A stretch of DNA of 64,000 nucleotides from Candidatus Zixiibacteriota bacterium (GTDB lineage Bacteria > Zixibacteria > MSB-5A5 > GN15 > JACZUZ01), in contig JAJRPM010000015.1 of assembly GCA_024280775.1 (NCBI GenBank), positions 1 to 64,000 on the forward strand, given 5' to 3'. The notes beneath the pieces are model-generated. The model was not told the origin of the DNA, did not search any database, and worked only from the letters and a program-made list of their open reading frames with translations. Positions 27,170-34,794 of this stretch are shown here, piece after piece; the first letter of the stretch is position 1, and each line of letters begins with the position of its first letter. The position numbers and the translations under genes were made by a program.

Positions 27170-27390
27170 ATTCTCTTACAGCATTTTCTTATAAAATTTT
27201 CTTGCAGAATTTTCTTGTAGAATTTTCTTACAACTACGTATTCTCTATCTAAAGGCAATTCGACTTCCACCGGCCGGAATCTCCCGCCGATTTCACACTT
27301 CAAATAGTAGTCTCCCAAACCAACCGGGGCAAGGCAAAACCCCCTGTTGCTGTCGCTTTTGATCTTGAATTTACCATTTCCATCATGGCT
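27124..27390 (-). pseudogene. remnant of an unidentified coding region
   Basis: After an in-frame TAG at 27391-27393 the minus strand encodes a protein-like stretch: HDGNGKFKI, then APVGLGDYYLKCEIGG, then VELPLDREYVVVRKF. Its pattern resembles the end of a carboxypeptidase-regulatory-like beta domain. There is no ATG or GTG; only a TTG at 27318 could start it. The frame runs through the 13-bp repeats, which are not a multiple of three, and ends inside uppS. I read it as a decayed 3' part of a gene, or a sequence shift product of the exported protein gene upstream. Confidence 0.45.
27170..27234. repeat. five tandem 13-bp repeats abutting the uppS start codon
   Basis: On the plus strand the units are ATTCTCTTACAGC, ATTTTCTTATAAA, ATTTTCTTGCAGA, ATTTTCTTGTAGA and ATTTTCTTACAAC. 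They fill the 65 bases immediately upstream of the uppS ATG without a gap. Each unit read on the minus strand carries AAGAAAAT, and the last one acts as the leader of uppS. Confidence 0.9.
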
Positions 27391-27412
27391 CTACTCGATG
27401 CGCGAGAATCTC

Positions 27413-28204
27413 TCATAATTCATCTAGAAATTTTAGGTTAAGGAGAATAGTCTCGCGGATTTCATATCGATTCTCCCAAAAACCTATTTCGCTAAACTGC
27501 TCAACAATCTTCGCCGGAATAGTGTAGCCCATGATAGTCTGATAGGATGTCTCTCTTGAATATCTAGTGTTGCTGTTCTGGGAACGAATGAGCAATGTCA
27601 CATAGCAAAGGACACCTGTAGTCCTGTCCAATGTCAAAACACCGCTGGAACCAAGTTGACTAAGCCCCCCGCTCTCAGAAAGAGAATCATAAGAAACCGC
27701 AATATCACCGGTTCCGGGATCATTGGGGAACAATGAATACACGAATTTGCCTTCCCATGACGGTTTGGTGAAACAAGCCGGCAACACTGGCTTATCATCG
27801 ACAAAAGAGCTGCGCAACACGATCATCGAATCCGGAGCTAGCGAGTCCGATAACGCACTGGCGTTCGGTGAGAAAAATAGACGAACAACAGCTGTGTCCA
27901 ATTGTAAAGTATCTAAATTCGCCGCCAGTGTATAGCGACGGACAATCACCGTAATCCCGAAAGAACTATCAGCAAACCGGACATCGCGCTTGTGAAAGAC
28001 TTCACTTGCTGTCTCCACATAGTAACGCGCTAACGCTTCGGTGTGACTCTCCTCTGCGAAAGCTGACGATGAGGCGCCCACAACAAGCAAGAGATATGCT
28101 GGCCCCTTCACCATTCCAGCGAGGCTGAACAATCGCGCAAAAACGGAATTACTTTTGGTTTTTCTTCTAATATGAAGCAACAAAATCACCTTCTCTATTG
28201 CCAT
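27413..28204 (-). CDS. exported protein of unknown function
   Basis: Protein of 263 residues. A hydrophobic stretch ends in SSAFA, a plausible signal peptidase I site near residue 50; an internal ATG at residue 31 would give a standard-length signal peptide and may be the real start. The remainder is beta-rich, with paired strands such as 'SGVLTLDRTTGVLCYVTLLI' and a closing segment 'GYTIPAKIVEQFSE'. That rhythm recalls LolA/outer-membrane lipoprotein-sorting folds, but no motif is decisive. It is transcribed away from the CBS gene and toward the uppS remnant. Confidence 0.65.
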   Translation of the reverse strand: MAIEKVILLLHIRRKTKSNSVFARLFSLAGMVKGPAYLLLVVGASSSAFAEESHTEALARYYVETASEVFHKRDVRFADSSFGITVIVRRYTLAANLDTLQLDTAVVRLFFSPNASALSDSLAPDSMIVLRSSFVDDKPVLPACFTKPSWEGKFVYSLFPNDPGTGDIAVSYDSLSESGGLSQLGSSGVLTLDRTTGVLCYVTLLIRSQNSNTRYSRETSYQTIMGYTIPAKIVEQFSEIGFWENRYEIRETILLNLKFLDEL

Positions 28205-28604
28205 TGACGCAGACTAATTAACGCGCAACACCATGCGTTACAGCTCTTTATACACTCTAACAGTTCAATTGACCCCTGTAAATAATTCAGCGGCGCTCAA
28301 GAAAAGTTTTATATTGCGCGTCGCATTTGCGAATTATTAGTTATATTAACATAAAGGAGGAGGTCTACTCCCTTCCGCGAATCATATCTTGTATTGCAAC
28401 CTTGACGTGTGGCCAGTTTAAGTGAGCGGGTGAGTTGGGCATTTCTTGATGCGCCATATTTCTCGGCGCTCTTCTTTGTGTTCGCGCCATGTTCACGCTC
28501 TCTTGTGCGCATAGTGTTGTACTTTTGTTGTACGAATACGAGTCGAAAAACAAGCCCATGCTGTTGCAATACGCGCGCAAGCGCAAAACCCTCTGGAGAT
28601 ATTT
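28205..28604. other. divergent intergenic region
   Basis: This 400-base gap separates two divergent genes. It holds an orphan AAAGGAGGAGG at 28351-28361 with no start codon at a usable distance, and a direct repeat GTTGTAC at 28514-28531. Open frames crossing it on both strands are short and lack ribosome sites. I see no RNA gene or convincing promoter. Confidence 0.4.
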
Positions 28605-29054
28605 ATGCAAGTCAAAGATGTCTTGAAGAACAAAACCCTTCGATCTATTACTATCCATCCGGAAAAAACTCTTAGGTCTGCAATGGGATTGATGATTGAG
28701 AACAAGATCGGCGCTTTGCCGGTGATGTGTGACGATGGCGGACTTGTCGGAATCGTCACCGAGCGTGATTTGTTTCGCTACTGTTACCATAACAAAGGGC
28801 TGGACTCAAGCGCTGTCGTCGCTGACACAATGACCCAGGAACTAATAGTCGGTGTGCCTGATGACAACTTGGACTACATCGCCAGAATCATGACTAAGAA
28901 TCGTATTCGCCACGTACCTATTGTCGAAGAAGAGCGATTGGTCGGAATCGTTTCAATTGGCGATGTCATCAAGGCCAGACTCGAAGATGTTTCTGTTACG
29001 AATCGCTACTTGATGGAATACATCAACGGCGGACCGGCGCTGGGCCTTTTCTAA
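28605..29054 (+). CDS. CBS-domain pair protein
   Basis: Protein of 149 residues made almost entirely of two CBS motifs: residues 1-65 ('MQVKDVLKNK' to 'GIVTERDLFRY') and 70-130 ('VADTMTQELIVG' to 'GIVSIGDVIKARL'). Such stand-alone pairs bind adenine nucleotides and act as energy sensors or regulatory subunits. No effector domain is fused, and the partner cannot be inferred from the neighbours. GGAG lies eight bases before the ATG. Confidence 0.9.
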   Translation: MQVKDVLKNKTLRSITIHPEKTLRSAMGLMIENKIGALPVMCDDGGLVGIVTERDLFRYCYHNKGLDSSAVVADTMTQELIVGVPDDNLDYIARIMTKNRIRHVPIVEEERLVGIVSIGDVIKARLEDVSVTNRYLMEYINGGPALGLF

Positions 29055-29142
29055 ATAGACACCAGAGACAAAAAGACTCAAGAAAGGAAACAACATTCTC
29101 TTAAAAAACCCCGAAGATTCGCAAAGGTTCTCTAGGATTCGC

Positions 29143-29700
29143 TTAGACCGACATTACTTCTTTTTCTTTTGAGTTCACCAATGCGTCTAGTGTCTCGCAA
29201 TGTCCATCAGTGACCTTTTGCACATCGTTCATCGCATCATGCATCAAGTCGCTGGTTATATCTTTATCTTTTTCCAACTTCTTAAGATTGTCGTTGGCGT
29301 CACGTCTGATATTGCGAAGCGCAACCTTGCCGTCTTCGGCAACCTTCTTCGCGAGTCTCACCAAATCACGACGTCTTTCTTCATTGAGAGGCGGAACCGG
29401 AACACGCACTACTTCGCCTTCGACCTGCGGATTCAATCCCAGGTCTTCCTGCTGAATTGCCTTGACAATATCCCCAATCAACGACTTATCCCAGGGCTGA
29501 ACAACCAACGAATGTGCATCCGGCGCCGAAACCGAGGCAACCTGATTTAGAGGGCTTTGCTGGCCATAGGATTCTACTCGCACAGTCTCCAACAAATTCA
29601 CACTGGCCTTACCCGTACGAATCGCCGCTAGCTCATGTTTGACAGACTCAACTGTCTTGTCCATCCGAGCTTTGCTTTCCGCTACTATTTCCTTTTGCAT
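29143..29700 (-). CDS. frr: ribosome recycling factor
   Basis: With EF-G it splits post-termination ribosomes. 185 residues, the normal size. It has 'KHELAAIRTGKASVNLLETVRVESYG' region in pieces and 'PPLNEERRRDLVRLAKK', the conserved helix-beta junction. Final gene of the rpsB-tsf-pyrH-frr series; it follows pyrH by 63 bases. Confidence 0.96.
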   Translation of the reverse strand: MQKEIVAESKARMDKTVESVKHELAAIRTGKASVNLLETVRVESYGQQSPLNQVASVSAPDAHSLVVQPWDKSLIGDIVKAIQQEDLGLNPQVEGEVVRVPVPPLNEERRRDLVRLAKKVAEDGKVALRNIRRDANDNLKKLEKDKDITSDLMHDAMNDVQKVTDGHCETLDALVNSKEKEVMSV

Positions 29701-29763
29701 CGCGTCCTCCTGTCAGTTCGGTTTTGCTTTGAAGAAGTTCACTACAACTTGCTGTTTACAATC

Positions 29764-30489
29764 TTAGTGTTTTTCGCTTGAAACAAGAGTCCCGATTTGT
29801 TCACCTTGAATCAAACGCATCAAATTTCCTTCTCGCAACATATTAAAAACTAGAATCGGTGTATTGTTCTCGCGGGCCAATGAAATCGCAGTGGCGTCCA
29901 TTACTCGCAAATCATTCTTGAGAACATCCATAAATGTCAGATTAGTATACAACTCAGCGCCAGAATCTTTCTCCGGATCACTGGAGTAGACACCATCAAC
30001 CCTTGTACCCTTAATCAGCACATCGGCCTCAATTTCGGCGGCTCTTAGTGATGCCGCTGTATCAGTAGTAAAAAACGGGTTGCCGGTTCCGGCTACAAAT
30101 ATTATCAAACGGCCCTTTTCAAGATGTCGCATTGCGCGACGCTTGATATAACCCTCAGCTAATTCCTCCATACGAATAGCGGACATAACACGCGTTGGCA
30201 CCCCCATGGATTCAAAAGAACTCTGCAGGGCCAAACCGTTCATTACCGTTGCCAGCATTCCCATTTGGTCACCGGTAACCCGGTCTATGCCGTTCTTGGT
30301 GGCCGCTAGTCCACGGAAGATATTGCCACCACCAATAACAATTGCGATTTCGACACCCCAATCACGAACCGCTTTGACCTGCTGGCAAATTGAAGTCACC
30401 GTTTGCGGGTCAATATTGATACCGCGCTCACCAAGGAGCGCTTCACCTGAAAGTTTGAGTAAAACTCGCTTAAACCTAACTTTGGACAT
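29764..30489 (-). CDS. pyrH: uridylate kinase
   Basis: Hexameric UMP kinase of the amino acid kinase fold, 241 residues. [12 protein letters not shown] at the N-terminus, '[12 protein letters not shown]' and '[14 protein letters not shown]' are the family's ATP and UMP sites. It sits between tsf and frr as in most bacteria, but a 181-base gap with a 10-bp hairpin separates it from tsf. Confidence 0.96.
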   Translation of the reverse strand: MSKVRFKRVLLKLSGEALLGERGINIDPQTVTSICQQVKAVRDWGVEIAIVIGGGNIFRGLAATKNGIDRVTGDQMGMLATVMNGLALQSSFESMGVPTRVMSAIRMEELAEGYIKRRAMRHLEKGRLIIFVAGTGNPFFTTDTAASLRAAEIEADVLIKGTRVDGVYSSDPEKDSGAELYTNLTFMDVLKNDLRVMDATAISLARENNTPILVFNMLREGNLMRLIQGEQIGTLVSSEKH

Positions 30490-30577
30490 AGGCTCCGCCT
30501 GTTAAACGCATTAGCTGTAAAAGAATAGCGCGAAATAAACACGCCACTACCTGACGCATGATTCGCTCTATATATAG

Positions 30578-30609
30578 CAAGACCGGCCTGATATTTCAAG
30601 CCGGTCTTG
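30578..30609 (-). terminator. hairpin between tsf and pyrH
   Basis: CAAGACCGGC (30578-30587) pairs perfectly with GCCGGTCTTG (30600-30609) around a 12-base loop. There is no T-run on either side, so it may be a processing site, a pause site or a weak terminator between tsf and pyrH rather than a canonical intrinsic terminator. Confidence 0.4.
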
Positions 30610-30670
30610 AAGCAAATCAATGATTTGCGAATCCGAATCAGTAATCTGAGATGTAAAAGTAATGTTGCTC

Positions 30671-31555
30671 TTACGATACCTCGCCTAGAACAAATCGAGC
30701 AAACCTGGTGACAGTAACTCCCTCACCCACTTCCGCCGATTTGCTCTTTAGCAGTTCGCTAACAGTCACATCCGGGTCCTTAACAAAGGACTGCTCAAGC
30801 AAACTGACTTCCCCGAAAAACTTGTCGATTTTGCCGTTGACAATCTTATCGACAATTTTCTCCGGCTTGCCCTCGTTGAGAGCCTGTTGACGATAGATTT
30901 CACGCTCTTTTTCAATCACTGCTTGATCAAGCTCATCACGACTCACCGCCTGAGGGCCGGTTGCCGCAACATGCATAGCAATATCGCGTGAAAGCGCCTT
31001 GAAGGTGTCGGAATCAGAAGAAGTTACATTTGCGAACTCGATTACAACACCGAGTTTATCACCGGGGTGCACATAGGTCGACAAGGCGCCATTTTCCGGC
31101 GCCTCGAATTTCGCAACCCGTCGGACAAGCATATTTTCACCAAGTTTGGAGAAAAGCTCTTTCAAAGCGAATTCCACTGAAATTTCGGGCTTATTCTTGA
31201 ATGGGCGGGCCAAGAACTCCTCTAAGCTCTCGGGGACCTTCTCCTCAGCGACCTGATTGGCAAGGGTTTCGCAGAACGCCACGAAATCATCAGTACGCGC
31301 TACAAAATCGGTTTCACAACCAACTTCGACCACAGCGCCACTGCGAGAATCTGACGATATAACAGTGGTAACCCGGCCTTCGGTAGTTTCGCGACCGACT
31401 TTTCCAGCAGCCTTGGCAATACCTTTTTCACGAAGGAAGTCCACTGCCTTATCAAAATCACCATCGGTCTCTACCAGAGCCCTCTTGCAATCCATCATCC
31501 CCGCGCCTGACCTCACGCGCAGGTCTTTCACCATACTCGCTGTAATTTGAACCAT
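30671..31555 (-). CDS. tsf: translation elongation factor Ts
   Basis: Guanine nucleotide exchange factor for EF-Tu, 294 residues. The N-terminal UBA-like helices hold 'VKDLRVRSGAGMMDCKRAL', followed by 'DFDKAVDFLREKGIAKA', both Ts signatures. The core has 'VEVGCETDFVARTDDF', and the dimerisation subdomain is present. It lies 161 bases after rpsB. Confidence 0.97.
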   Translation of the reverse strand: MVQITASMVKDLRVRSGAGMMDCKRALVETDGDFDKAVDFLREKGIAKAAGKVGRETTEGRVTTVISSDSRSGAVVEVGCETDFVARTDDFVAFCETLANQVAEEKVPESLEEFLARPFKNKPEISVEFALKELFSKLGENMLVRRVAKFEAPENGALSTYVHPGDKLGVVIEFANVTSSDSDTFKALSRDIAMHVAATGPQAVSRDELDQAVIEKEREIYRQQALNEGKPEKIVDKIVNGKIDKFFGEVSLLEQSFVKDPDVTVSELLKSKSAEVGEGVTVTRFARFVLGEVS

Positions 31556-31716
31556 AATATGCGCTGCTTTCTCAAAAAATGTTTTGTTTCTCGACTATCC
31601 TGTTGGCTTGGACTACTGCTAGCTTCGCCTAAAGACTACAAGGCGACATACAGTCTAATCGTTGCTTCAAATTGCTATTACTGCAATATCTTTACGAACA
31701 AGTTGTTGATTCAGAA

Positions 31717-32490
31717 TCAACCGGTTTGCTCTCCACCGGCGGGAGCGGAAGTCGCGGCGACTGAAAAGCCGTTCTCACTTTCCTCGCTAACCATCTCTTC
31801 AACGCTAGTCTTATTCTTTGCGGCCAGCGCGGCGTCAACTAATTCGTGGAGAATCACCCGAATTGACTTGATAGCGTCATCATTCGCGGCAATTGGAAAA
31901 TCAATAGGGTCAGGATCAGCATTGGTGTCAAGAATCGCAATAATAGGGATTCCCAAACGACGGCCCTCGGCGACAGCAATACTTTCCTTCTTAGCGTCCA
32001 CTACCAAAATCAAACCCGGCAGGTGAGTCATTTCTTTGATGCCACCGAGCACACGCTCAAGCTTCAAATACTCGCGCTCTTTGATAGCGCGCTCTTTCTT
32101 GGTGAATTTTTCCAGCGTACCATCTTCTTTCATTTGCTCGAACTCTTTGAGCTTTTTGATGGAACGCTTAATGGTGTCAAAATTGGTGAGCATACCGCCC
32201 AACCAACGATGAGCGATAAAATACTGTCCGGCGCGTATAGCCTCTTCTTTGACTACCCCGGATGCCTGTTTCTTGGTGCCTACGAAAAGCACCGAACGGC
32301 CACGTTGTAAAACTTCGGTAATCTTGCGCTTGGCTTCATCGATTGCCACAAGAGTTTTCTTGAGGTCAATAATGTAAATGCCGTTGCGGGCTGTGAAGAT
32401 GAAAGGCTTCATTTTCGGATTCCAGCGACGTGTCTGGTGACCGAAATGAACTCCTGCTTCCAAAAGAGTCTTAATCCTCGGATCAATCAT
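31717..32490 (-). CDS. rpsB: 30S ribosomal protein S2
   Basis: 257 residues. LLEAGVHFGHQTRRWNPKM at the N-terminus, 'RWLGGMLTNFDTIKRSIKKL' and 'GIPIIAILDTNADPD' are diagnostic. The C-terminal tail after residue 225 is acidic and low in complexity. It has its own promoter and a leader with hairpins at 32491-32690, which may serve autoregulation as for S2 in other bacteria. Confidence 0.97.
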   Translation of the reverse strand: MIDPRIKTLLEAGVHFGHQTRRWNPKMKPFIFTARNGIYIIDLKKTLVAIDEAKRKITEVLQRGRSVLFVGTKKQASGVVKEEAIRAGQYFIAHRWLGGMLTNFDTIKRSIKKLKEFEQMKEDGTLEKFTKKERAIKEREYLKLERVLGGIKEMTHLPGLILVVDAKKESIAVAEGRRLGIPIIAILDTNADPDPIDFPIAANDDAIKSIRVILHELVDAALAAKNKTSVEEMVSEESENGFSVAATSAPAGGEQTG

Positions 32491-32560
32491 GTGTTACACC
32501 TACGATTTGTGAAACGGTTGTTTACTTTGCTCCCTCAATCTTCCTTTAGCGGGACCCACG

Positions 32561-32588
32561 GTCACTTGGAGAATAACATTCAAGTGAC
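32561..32588 (-). promoter_or_regulatory. hairpin in the rpsB leader
   Basis: GTCACTTG (32561-32568) pairs perfectly with CAAGTGAC (32581-32588) around 12 bases. It lies in the predicted 5' leader of rpsB, about 70 bases before the ATG. Ribosomal protein S2 represses its own operon by leader binding in other bacteria; a similar role here is only an inference. Confidence 0.35.
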
Positions 32589-32635
32589 GCAATGAGCACC
32601 TCCGCGCAAAGTCCCGAAGAAGCGCCTATTTTGCC

Positions 32636-32671
32636 GAGCGCCATATACAAACCATATATAATATGGCGCTC
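32636..32671. promoter_or_regulatory. 11-bp inverted repeat across the rpsB promoter
   Basis: GAGCGCCATAT (32636-32646) and ATATGGCGCTC (32661-32671) form a perfect inverted repeat. The second arm covers part of the spacer and -10 of the rpsB promoter, and the first arm lies just past the predicted start. It could be a repressor site, or the transcript-ending hairpin of rpsI, although no T-run follows on the minus strand. Confidence 0.45.
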
Positions 32672-32685
32672 TGCCTCTATTTCAA
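32658..32685 (-). promoter_or_regulatory. candidate promoter of rpsB
   Basis: Minus strand: TTGAAA at 32685-32680, 16-bp spacer, TATTAT at 32663-32658, each with five of six consensus matches. The predicted leader is about 160 bases long. Confidence 0.55.
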
Positions 32686-32758
32686 CTCTTAGGCCAGCCG
32701 ATTTAGCTCAGAAAACTGAACCCGGCCAACCCAACAGGTGATCTCAATTCTAAACGGC

Positions 32759-33151
32759 TTAACGCTTGGAGAACTGGAATTTCTTACGCGCTTTCGGCTG
32801 TCCGTATTTCTTACGCTCAACCTCACGAGCGTCACGAGTCAAAAACCCGCCAGACCTCAGCTTCGGACGTAAATCCGGGTCAATCAAACTCAACCCGCGA
32901 GCCAAAGCTAAAGAAATAGCCCCGGCCTGACCGGCAAGTCCACCGCCGTTTACGCTGCAGATAATATCCAGTTTTCCCATCGTCTCAGTCACTTCCATCG
33001 GACGTTGACTGAGATCAACTAATACCTGGCGTTTCAGATACTGCAACGGCTCACTTCCATTGATGCTAAATGAACCGGAGCCGACTTTTATCCTCGCGCG
33101 ACAAACCGACGTCTTGCGTCGACCTGTTGCCTCTGATGCAGTGGTACTCAT
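32759..33151 (-). CDS. rpsI: 30S ribosomal protein S9
   Basis: 130 residues. It contains GRRKTSVCRARIKVGSG, 'GGGLAGQAGAISLALARGL' in part, and ends with the conserved 'KKYGQPKARKKFQFSKR', whose terminal Lys-Arg reaches the P-site tRNA. It is downstream of rplM, as usual, with a 125-base gap that contains a 16-bp tandem duplication. Confidence 0.97.
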   Translation of the reverse strand: MSTTASEATGRRKTSVCRARIKVGSGSFSINGSEPLQYLKRQVLVDLSQRPMEVTETMGKLDIICSVNGGGLAGQAGAISLALARGLSLIDPDLRPKLRSGGFLTRDAREVERKKYGQPKARKKFQFSKR

Positions 33152-33202
33152 ATTCTGTTTCTTGTCCTTCTTATATACTTAGCGGCGACCATTAAGGCGA
33201 GC

Positions 33203-33234
33203 GCCTACTTCTTATTCTGCCTACTTCTTATTCT
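33203..33234. repeat. perfect 16-bp tandem duplication
   Basis: GCCTACTTCTTATTCT occurs twice without a gap (33203-33218 and 33219-33234) between rplM and rpsI. It lies 52 to 83 bases before the rpsI start and appears to be a recent slippage or duplication event. Confidence 0.85.
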
Positions 33235-33276
33235 CTAGTATCGTCTTTGAACAATCCGCAATCATCGAACCATCGC

Positions 33277-33735
33277 CTAGGCGAAAGTCAGCTTCTCTGG
33301 CTGTTGAGCCTCATGCGGATGATCAGTCCCGGCGTATACATGCAATTTCCTGAACATGCTACGACCCAGCCTGGTCTTCGGAAGCATACCACGCACTGCA
33401 TGCTCAAAAATACGCTCAGGGTGCTTAGACCGCATTTTCTCAAGAGCAACTTCAGACAGTCCACCCGGATAACCTGAATAGCGATAGTACTTAATGCTCT
33501 TTTCTTTATCGCCACTCACTTTTACTTTTTCGGCGTTTATCACTACAACATGATCGCCCACATCCATATGCGGAGTATAAATAGGCTTGTTCTTGCCGTG
33601 CAGAATATCTGCGACCTTGGTAGCTGTGCGGCCAAGGGTGACTCCTTCTAAATCGACAATCCACCACTTTTTGTTATTGTGATCGACTTTCGGCAAAAAT
33701 GTTTTGCCTGATTTTGTTGCGACGCTTGAACTCAT
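33277..33735 (-). CDS. rplM: 50S ribosomal protein L13
   Basis: 152 residues. WWIVDLEGVTLGRTATKVA, 'DVGDHVVVINAEKVKVSG' and 'GMLPKTRLGRSMFRKLHVYAG' are the family's conserved blocks. First gene of the ribosomal series that includes rpsI, rpsB and tsf. A strong promoter lies 170 bases upstream. Confidence 0.97.
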   Translation of the reverse strand: MSSSVATKSGKTFLPKVDHNNKKWWIVDLEGVTLGRTATKVADILHGKNKPIYTPHMDVGDHVVVINAEKVKVSGDKEKSIKYYRYSGYPGGLSEVALEKMRSKHPERIFEHAVRGMLPKTRLGRSMFRKLHVYAGTDHPHEAQQPEKLTFA

Positions 33736-33900
33736 AATTTCTTACCTGATAACCACTTAAGTAACTTGTCCCCGGCTCATAAAACGTCAGTCCGTGGACA
33801 TATTTCCACATCTATTTCTTCTTAATTCTGATATGGCCTGCAGAGTCGAAATACTCCATACCACACCATCTCCTCGACAAGACACCCCGTCAGAGGAACG
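33736..33900 (-). promoter_or_regulatory. long 5' leader of rplM
   Basis: About 160 bases separate the predicted start point from the rplM ATG. The leader contains a short hairpin GTGGA-CATATT-TCCAC on the plus strand around 33795-33810. Leaders of this length before rplM can hold an L13 autoregulatory site; no published structure could be matched by eye. Confidence 0.3.
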
Positions 33901-33903
33901 CCA

Positions 33904-33931
33904 AATATATAGTGAAATCTTTGCCTGTCAA
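33904..33931 (-). promoter_or_regulatory. promoter of rplM
   Basis: Minus strand: perfect TTGACA at 33931-33926, 16-bp spacer, TATATT at 33909-33904 (five of six). It is among the best sigma-70 matches in the window, as expected for a ribosomal protein operon. The remaining upstream part of the gap, to 34057, shows nothing else. Confidence 0.65.
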
Positions 33932-34057
33932 GGGATTATTGCGCTAATAGCCATAACATACGCTTTTTCTTAGCTCAAGAGTAAAAACGCTATCCGGCGC
34001 CAGCTCTCTTCGCGCTAATCCAGTATACATCAGCAGATTACAGCACATTTGCGGAAT

Positions 34058-34789
34058 CTAAGCTGAGATCGCTTCGAACATGCCCCCGACCTTCTTGTCC
34101 TGTGCATTGCGCACCAGGTGTAGTTTGAATCGTGAATCAAAAGCCCCGCCGGAGCATGAACCGCAGGAAGTCTCCCGCAGACGCTTCTGACGCGGGTATT
34201 GGGCCTTGCAGGCTGGACATTGATATAGATAGCGAGGCTCCCGCTTCAAATCGGGATGAAACTTGGCATGAACCGAGACTCCCAGCTCCGCGGCCTTGGC
34301 CTTGAAGCGTTTGTCATGATGAAAATGAACTAAATGGATCATCTCATGTTTGAGCGTGTCCTCTAACTCCTCACGGAAAATCCGGTGATAACGAACGCCA
34401 ATCTTGATCCTGCGCCGCACAGGTTCACACGAACCTGCGGCAAGCATTCGAGTTGAATACTCAATAGTCGGTTTCGGCAGAGCGCTGTCAAAATGGATAG
34501 AGTTATATAGGTCAAAGAGTCGATACAATTCCTCAATAGTGGGCAACTCGCCAAAACGATGAGTAGATTGCGGCCTAGGGTCGGGAGTTGATGGAACAAC
34601 ACGCAACTCTTCACGGACTTTGGCCAATTCAGCCGCTGGAATATCCGGCGAATCCGAGCGAACCCATTGGATATTCTCAAACAAGTCATAGTTGATAAGC
34701 CGCGACAGATTGCGTAGGATCCCCGCCTTGCCTCTCTTGCGCGAACTAGCCGGGCTTGATGTTCTTCTTTTCCTGGTGACCTTTATCAT
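34058..34789 (-). CDS. SprT-like zinc metalloprotein
   Basis: 243 residues. A basic N-terminal tail is followed by the SprT-like core, with the zinc-protease motif HEMIHLVHFHH (HExxH) near residues 145-155. A C-terminal zinc ribbon has 'YQCPACKAQYPR' and 'SCGSC'. Eukaryotic relatives (Spartan) cleave DNA-protein crosslinks; bacterial members are largely uncharacterised. It ends the same transcript as mtnA, starting five bases after that gene's stop. Confidence 0.85.
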   Translation of the reverse strand: MIKVTRKRRTSSPASSRKRGKAGILRNLSRLINYDLFENIQWVRSDSPDIPAAELAKVREELRVVPSTPDPRPQSTHRFGELPTIEELYRLFDLYNSIHFDSALPKPTIEYSTRMLAAGSCEPVRRRIKIGVRYHRIFREELEDTLKHEMIHLVHFHHDKRFKAKAAELGVSVHAKFHPDLKREPRYLYQCPACKAQYPRQKRLRETSCGSCSGGAFDSRFKLHLVRNAQDKKVGGMFEAISA

Positions 34790-34794
34790 TGCGA

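Noticed and set aside
27124-27318. Intact 64-residue gene starting from TTG at 27318
   Set aside because: No ribosome site, coding character begins before the TTG, and the end runs through repeats into uppS; a remnant is more likely.
28365-28790. Minus-strand frame of 141 codons over the CBS gene start
   Set aside because: It is antisense to the clear CBS-domain gene and crosses the divergent promoter region.
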